DNA from: Secundilactobacillus kimchicus JCM 15530
GTDB lineage: Bacteria > Bacillota > Bacilli > Lactobacillales > Lactobacillaceae
Length of the DNA stretch: 64,000 nucleotides
Reading direction: 5' to 3'
NCBI RefSeq assembly: GCF_001433995.1
Contig: NZ_AZCX01000002.1
Coordinates: 186,001-250,000, forward strand
The notes below the pieces were generated by a model. It had not been told where the DNA came from and did no database searches. It was given only the letters and a program-made list of their open reading frames with translations. This document shows, in pieces, positions 60,027 to 64,000 of the stretch. How positions within the stretch are numbered: position 1 is the first letter of the stretch; every line of letters begins with the position of its first letter. The position numbers and the translations under genes were made by a program.

Positions 60027-60055
60027 TTGACTTAGTGAAACTAACGGTATAGAAT
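60027..60055 (+). promoter_or_regulatory. Promoter of the ABC exporter gene
   Basis: TTGACT (60027-60032), 17-base spacer, TAGAAT (60050-60055). An AACGG/CCGTT inverted repeat overlaps the -10 region. Confidence 0.6.
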
Positions 60056-60117
60056 GCCGTTTGTTAGCTTTCTTAATATAAAACTAACTAAATAAATAAT
60101 AATCGAAGGTGTTCAAA

Positions 60118-61908
60118 ATGGCAGCACGTTCTGCAAGTTCAGTAACCGATGGCGAAAAAATGATCCGACCAAAATCCAAATTTAACTTTCGTGATTTTAT
60201 GGTCTTAATCGGTCAGGTAAAGCCTAAGTATTGGCAGTTAATGGTCGGCCTGACGATTGGACTAGTAGCTAGTGCAGCACAATTAGCTGTGCCAACGTTT
60301 GCCCAGTCCCTGATTAATTCACTACGGTCACAGGTTAATGGCCAATTAATCGCATTAGTGGTGGGGCTATTTGTTGCTGGGATGCTGCTTAACACCCTGT
60401 CGGCCACGCTTCTTGGTTTTTTTGGTGAAAACGTCGTGGCAAAACTCCGGGATACGCTTTGGGATAAGTTGTTGCGCTTACCCGTCAGCTATTTCGATGA
60501 GCAAAAAGCTGGTGAGATTTCCTCCCGGTTGGTCAATGATTCGACTCAGGTGAAGGACTTATTAGCGACGGCCTTTCCCAATTTTGTGACGGCCATTTTG
60601 CAGATTGTAGGTTCCCTAGCCATTATGTTGTTGATGGACTGGAAGATGACCCTGATTATGTTTTTAGCGATTCCGCTAATGATGCTGGTGATGCTGCCGT
60701 TGATGACCAGAACGCGAGCCATTGGTTTTGCACGGCAAAATGCCATGGCGACATTTAATGGCAAAGCGACTGAAACGCTGGGGGCAGTTCGATTAGTTAA
60801 GTCATCCGGTGCGGAAAAATTTGAACGGCAATCAGGCAAAGCAGACGTTCGCAACTTGTATCAAATTGGCCGGAAGGAAGCTATTTATACCGCGGTTGCG
60901 CAACCTGTCATGGGCGGTATTATGATGGCGCTAGTGATTGGGATTCTAGGCTACGGCGCGGTTCGAGTGTTGCGAGGTTCCATGACGATTGGAATGTTAA
61001 TCGCATTTTTGATGTACCTGTTCCAAATCATGCAACCAGCGACCCAGTTGGGATCATTCTTCTCGGAATTGGCCAAGACTAGCGGCTCAACCGAACGAAT
61101 CGCCGAATTGTTGACGGCTGATGAAGAAAATCAAACAGCTGGGCAATTGGTCAACTTAAAGGGCCAGTCATTGACGATGAATCACGTGAACTTTGAGTAT
61201 GAACCGGGCCATGAGGTCTTACACGATGTGTCATTTACGGCAAAACCCAACACTGTGGTTGCTTTTGCGGGACCAAGCGGCGGTGGAAAGTCGACAATTT
61301 TCGGATTGCTTGAGCGGTTTTATGATCCAACATCAGGGACGATTAAGGTGGGCAATACGGATGTGGCGACCATCAATTTAGTTGATTGGCGGCGCCAAAT
61401 TGGCCTGGTCAGTCAAGATTCAGCGATTATGGCCGGCACGATTCGCTTTAATCTGACGTATGGATTGACAGGGCACTTTTCGGATGGGCAACTTTGGCGG
61501 GTTTTGAAAATGGCCTATGCGGATGAGTTTGTGCGGCAAATGACCGATGGCCTAGAGACGCAGGTTGGCGAGCGTGGTGTGAAAGTGTCCGGCGGTCAGC
61601 GTCAGCGAATTGCAATTGCTAGAGCCTTTCTGCGGGACCCTCAACTCTTGATGTTGGATGAAGCGACGGCGAGCCTGGATTCTGAATCCGAAATGATGGT
61701 GCAAAAAGCTCTGGAAAAGTTGATGGAAGGTCGGACAACGCTCATCATTGCGCACCGACTGAGCACCATTGTTGATGCGGATAACATTTACTTTATCCAA
61801 AACGGTCGGGTCACGGGAAGCGGTACTCACGAGCAGTTGATAGCGTCTTTACCACTGTACAAAGAGTATGTCGAAAACCAAATGCGGTCGGATAAGGTCG
61901 CAAGGTAA
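60118..61908 (+). CDS. ABC multidrug exporter half-transporter (LmrA-like)
   Basis: A 596-residue half transporter: six membrane helices (about 35-330) with the MsbA/LmrA-type coupling sequences, then the ATPase domain with Walker A GPSGGGKST, signature VSGGQRQR and Walker B LLMLDEATASLD. It would act as a homodimer exporting drugs or lipids. ATG 60118 is chosen because GAAGGTG sits before it (GTG 60109 is the alternative). Single gene, following the DHA2 exporter. Confidence 0.9.
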   Translation: MAARSASSVTDGEKMIRPKSKFNFRDFMVLIGQVKPKYWQLMVGLTIGLVASAAQLAVPTFAQSLINSLRSQVNGQLIALVVGLFVAGMLLNTLSATLLGFFGENVVAKLRDTLWDKLLRLPVSYFDEQKAGEISSRLVNDSTQVKDLLATAFPNFVTAILQIVGSLAIMLLMDWKMTLIMFLAIPLMMLVMLPLMTRTRAIGFARQNAMATFNGKATETLGAVRLVKSSGAEKFERQSGKADVRNLYQIGRKEAIYTAVAQPVMGGIMMALVIGILGYGAVRVLRGSMTIGMLIAFLMYLFQIMQPATQLGSFFSELAKTSGSTERIAELLTADEENQTAGQLVNLKGQSLTMNHVNFEYEPGHEVLHDVSFTAKPNTVVAFAGPSGGGKSTIFGLLERFYDPTSGTIKVGNTDVATINLVDWRRQIGLVSQDSAIMAGTIRFNLTYGLTGHFSDGQLWRVLKMAYADEFVRQMTDGLETQVGERGVKVSGGQRQRIAIARAFLRDPQLLMLDEATASLDSESEMMVQKALEKLMEGRTTLIIAHRLSTIVDADNIYFIQNGRVTGSGTHEQLIASLPLYKEYVENQMRSDKVAR

Positions 61909-62001
61909 GCACTACCAAATTGTAGCCGTGAGTGGGCCGTTTAACACGGTGACCCCTAGGCAACTTTGGGTAACACAAAACAGCAGGCCCAACTGACAAC
62001 G

Positions 62002-62045
62002 AAAAGAGCGTTCAATCCCCAAAGTGGGTTGAACGCTCTTTTTTT
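62002..62045 (+). terminator. Terminator after the ABC exporter (convergent with hxlR)
   Basis: AAAAGAGCGTTCAATCCC / GGGTTGAACGCTCTTTT with a short loop and T run. Confidence 0.9.
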
Positions 62046-62082
62046 AACCTTGGAAGTGAGATAAGTAATGGGTCGTTGGTTG

Positions 62083-62469
62083 TCAGGCTGGCGAAACAGT
62101 TTTGTTTGGTACATCGTCACGGTGAATTAATGTGATGGCTTCGCCATTTGCGCGCCGCTCGTCAATGTTTTGTTCCCCCCAGGTGCATAGTTGGTTGAGC
62201 ACATGATTCAAAGTTTCACCCCGTTCAGTCAGGGAATATTCCACATGAGGGGGAACTTGGTTGAATATTTCGCGGTGGACAATGCCGTCAGCCTCTAATT
62301 CCCGCAGTTGCTGGGTTAGCATTTTTTGCGTAATGGTTGGAATTGCTCGCCGAAGTTCGCCACTGCGCATAGTGCCGTGACGCAAATGGCAGAGAATGAT
62401 GGCTTTCCATTTGCCGCCAATAATTTCCATTGTTGCTTCAACGCCAATATTATAGGTTTTTTCAGTCAT
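62083..62469 (-). CDS. HxlR family regulator
   Basis: A 128-residue HxlR winged-helix regulator (about 10-100: EIIGGKWKAIILCHLRHGTMRSGELRRAIPTITQKMLTQQLREL). Such proteins often sense quinones, aldehydes or redox stress. No Cys is present in the conserved N-terminal sensing position. It faces a DHA1 exporter and probably controls it. ATG 62469 follows GGAGGCACT; the frame to 62505 is shadow. Confidence 0.87.
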   Translation of the reverse strand: MTEKTYNIGVEATMEIIGGKWKAIILCHLRHGTMRSGELRRAIPTITQKMLTQQLRELEADGIVHREIFNQVPPHVEYSLTERGETLNHVLNQLCTWGEQNIDERRANGEAITLIHRDDVPNKTVSPA

Positions 62470-62492
62470 AGTGCCTCCGTAGGTACTAAAAG

Positions 62493-62547
62493 GTGCGTAT
62501 CGCACTTTTTAGTGCGTTCTTGTCTTTACGTACCTGCCCAGTATAAT
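62493..62547 (+). promoter_or_regulatory. Operator and promoter between hxlR and the DHA1 gene
   Basis: GTGCG-TAT-CGCAC palindrome (62493-62505) with a further GTGCG at 62512-62516; AGGTAC/GTACCT outer arms at 62481-62486 and 62530-62535. The exporter promoter is TTGTCT (62520-62525), 16-base spacer, TATAAT (62542-62547). Confidence 0.6.
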
Positions 62548-62593
62548 CAAACATTGTCGGGTTTACAAGTTGAGATTAACCAGGAGGTAGAAT

Positions 62594-63778
62594 ATGGAAA
62601 CCACAACATCAAAGTCACAGGCGCGGTCAGCGTCACTCACTTTACTAGCGCTTGCCCTGAGTGCATTTGCCATCGGCATGACCGAATTCATCAGCGTCGG
62701 TGTGATGCCACTCATTGTGACGACTTTTGGCATTAAACTAAGTACGGCCGGCCTTACCGTGTCGATTTATGCGGCTGGGGTGACCATTGGGGCACCTGTT
62801 CTGACAGCCTTAACCGGTCGTTTGCCCCGTAAGGCACTGCTTTTGGCCGTGATGATCACGTTCATTGTTGGAAATGCCTTGACCGCGGTTGCGCCGATTT
62901 TCAGTGTTTTACTAGCTGGCCGGGTCATTGCCGCTTTTGCACACGGTTTATTCATGGCTGTAGCCACTGTGATTGCAGCTAGCGTCGTCGCCGAAAACCG
63001 GCGCGCATCCGCTATTGCGACCATGTTTACTGGTTTGACGGTCGCGACGGTAACCGGTGTTCCGCTGGGGACGTTCATTGCGCAACACGCCAGTTGGCGG
63101 GTCGCATTCGGCTTCATCGCAGTTTTGGGTGTCCTTGCCCTGTTGTTAAATGTGTTCTTAGTCCCCAGTCATTTACCACAGCCGGAAGCAGGCCGCCGCG
63201 GCGCCTTTTTACGTCTCGTACGCGAGCCACGGCTGTTAGCAGGACTGGTCATTACCGCTCTTGGATATGGTGCTAGTTTTCCGATCTATACCTATATGAG
63301 TGCAATCCTGACTCGTCAGGGCTGGAACGGCAGTCAAAGTGTGATTGTTTTGCTTGGCTACGGAATTGCCGTTGCGGTTGGAAATACCCTTGGCGGGCGC
63401 TTCGCCAATCACAGGCCACTCCACGCCTTGAGCAAAATGTTCGCGGCTATGGCTATTTTGATGACGGTGATGATGCTGGGACTGGGCAACCACATGATCG
63501 GTCTCATTTTAGTGCTCGGAATGGGTCTATTGGCCTTCATGAACGTGCCGGGCCTCCAACTTTTCACCATGCAGGTGGCAGAAACAAAACTGCCGGCAGA
63601 CGCCCAGCTTGCTTCGGCCCTGAACATTTCTGCCTTCAATGTGGGCATCGTTGTTGGGTCCTTTACCGGCGGTCAGCTGCTCAACACTACCGGACTAATG
63701 AGTACCCCCGCGGGCGGTGTTGTGATGGCACTTTTGGCTTTGGGGTTGACGATGATGTTGGGTCGGGCGGAAGCGTAA
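62594..63778 (+). CDS. DHA1 family drug or sugar exporter (AraJ/YdhP-like)
   Basis: A 394-residue 12-helix major facilitator of the DHA1 family, resembling AraJ/YdhP. Motif A-like loop is TGRLPRKALL after helix 2, and antiporter motif C is VTGVPLGTFIAQHASWR. It faces the HxlR regulator and is probably induced with it. ATG 62594 follows CAGGAGGTAGAAT. Substrate unknown. Confidence 0.86.
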   Translation: METTTSKSQARSASLTLLALALSAFAIGMTEFISVGVMPLIVTTFGIKLSTAGLTVSIYAAGVTIGAPVLTALTGRLPRKALLLAVMITFIVGNALTAVAPIFSVLLAGRVIAAFAHGLFMAVATVIAASVVAENRRASAIATMFTGLTVATVTGVPLGTFIAQHASWRVAFGFIAVLGVLALLLNVFLVPSHLPQPEAGRRGAFLRLVREPRLLAGLVITALGYGASFPIYTYMSAILTRQGWNGSQSVIVLLGYGIAVAVGNTLGGRFANHRPLHALSKMFAAMAILMTVMMLGLGNHMIGLILVLGMGLLAFMNVPGLQLFTMQVAETKLPADAQLASALNISAFNVGIVVGSFTGGQLLNTTGLMSTPAGGVVMALLALGLTMMLGRAEA

Positions 63779-63818
63779 CCTCCGAGGTTTTTTAACATTT
63801 TTAGAGATGACACAAAAC

Positions 63819-63861
63819 GAGCCACAACTCACCAATTTGAGTAAATTGTGGCTCATTTTTT
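63819..63861 (+). terminator. Terminator after the DHA1 exporter
   Basis: GAGCCACAA / TTGTGGCTC with an inner ACTCA/TGAGT stem and T run. The remaining bases to 64000 show no gene. Confidence 0.8.
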
Positions 63862-64000
63862 GAGGATTAGTTGACAAATTTAATAGTCTCGGAAAGTTGC
63901 TATTACCACCGCCATATTGATACGGGGACGATATCGCTGGTTGGGATCTCTACAATATTCAACTATCAGAAATAGACTTTAATTAGTCTATAGAAATATA

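Noticed and set aside
62326-62736. Plus-strand frame across the hxlR start and into the DHA1 gene
   Set aside because: It overlaps two well supported genes and has no domain.
1-64000. CRISPR array, tRNA, rRNA, prophage or insertion sequence
   Set aside because: No repeat-spacer pattern, cloverleaf, rRNA core sequence, transposase or integrase was seen.

Overview
The window looks like the chromosome of a Gram-positive lactic acid bacterium of the family Lactobacillaceae. The grounds are strong AGGAGG ribosome binding sites, TTGACA/TATAAT promoters, tight Rho-independent hairpins, a KxYKxGKxW-type signal with an LPQTG-anchored surface protein, an arcABCD arginine deiminase cluster, candidate CcpA (cre) sites, a CopY copper repressor and lactobacillus-type families such as DUF6681. 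Plant-glycoside genes (GH3, GH127) would fit a heterofermentative, plant-associated species, but the species cannot be read from the window. I saw no rRNA, tRNA, CRISPR array, insertion sequence or prophage.

Layout. 0.1-3.1 kb: Nudix hydrolase, guanylate-kinase-like protein, Fur-family regulator, a Ser/Asp/Asn-rich exported protein and a DUF6681 membrane protein. 3.3-6.5 kb: polar amino-acid (glutamine-type) ABC importer. 6.5-7.8 kb: HflX. 8.0-13.9 kb: complete oppABCDF peptide importer. 13.9-16.4 kb: phosphatase and cation/proton antiporter. 16.6-21.7 kb: HelD-type helicase, pantothenate kinase and GMP synthase. 21.8-27.4 kb: an unrecognised secreted protein, a MATE exporter and a large adhesin-like wall protein. 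27.5-31.4 kb: GH3 glycosidase with a GPH sugar transporter. 31.5-36.1 kb: AbrB/MazE-like protein without a toxin, SPFH protein, two tandem AT-rich acetyltransferases, a very long hairpin, a DUF2798 protein and an amino-acid permease.

36.2-40.4 kb holds a DHA2 exporter with a divergent TetR regulator, then a MarR regulator facing DUF2316 and SDR genes across a perfect 20-bp palindrome. 40.4-43.6 kb is a copper operon: two cop boxes, CopY, two cupredoxin-like proteins and a CPC-type ATPase without metal-binding N-terminal domains. 43.6-46.7 kb has a C2H2-finger/HTH/DUF2087 regulator, a CAT-like acetyltransferase, a thioredoxin whose frame has no ordinary start codon, and RsgA. 46.7-52.5 kb is arcABCD-argR. 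52.6-57.7 kb is an arabinoside locus: an AraC regulator facing a GPH transporter and a GH127 beta-L-arabinofuranosidase, with a cre site and a repeated 13-mer. 57.8-63.9 kb carries a second TetR/DHA2 pair, an LmrA-type ABC exporter and an HxlR/DHA1 pair.

Overall this is ordinary core chromosome up to about 21 kb, followed by accessory cassettes for nutrient uptake, drug export, copper, acid stress and surface adhesion, most of them with a local regulator. The points most worth a second look are the copper operon with cupredoxins in place of CopZ/HMA domains, the thioredoxin with an apparent ACG start, the C2H2-DUF2087 regulator, the orphan AbrB gene under a 12-bp-arm palindrome, and the giant hairpin near 33.95 kb.
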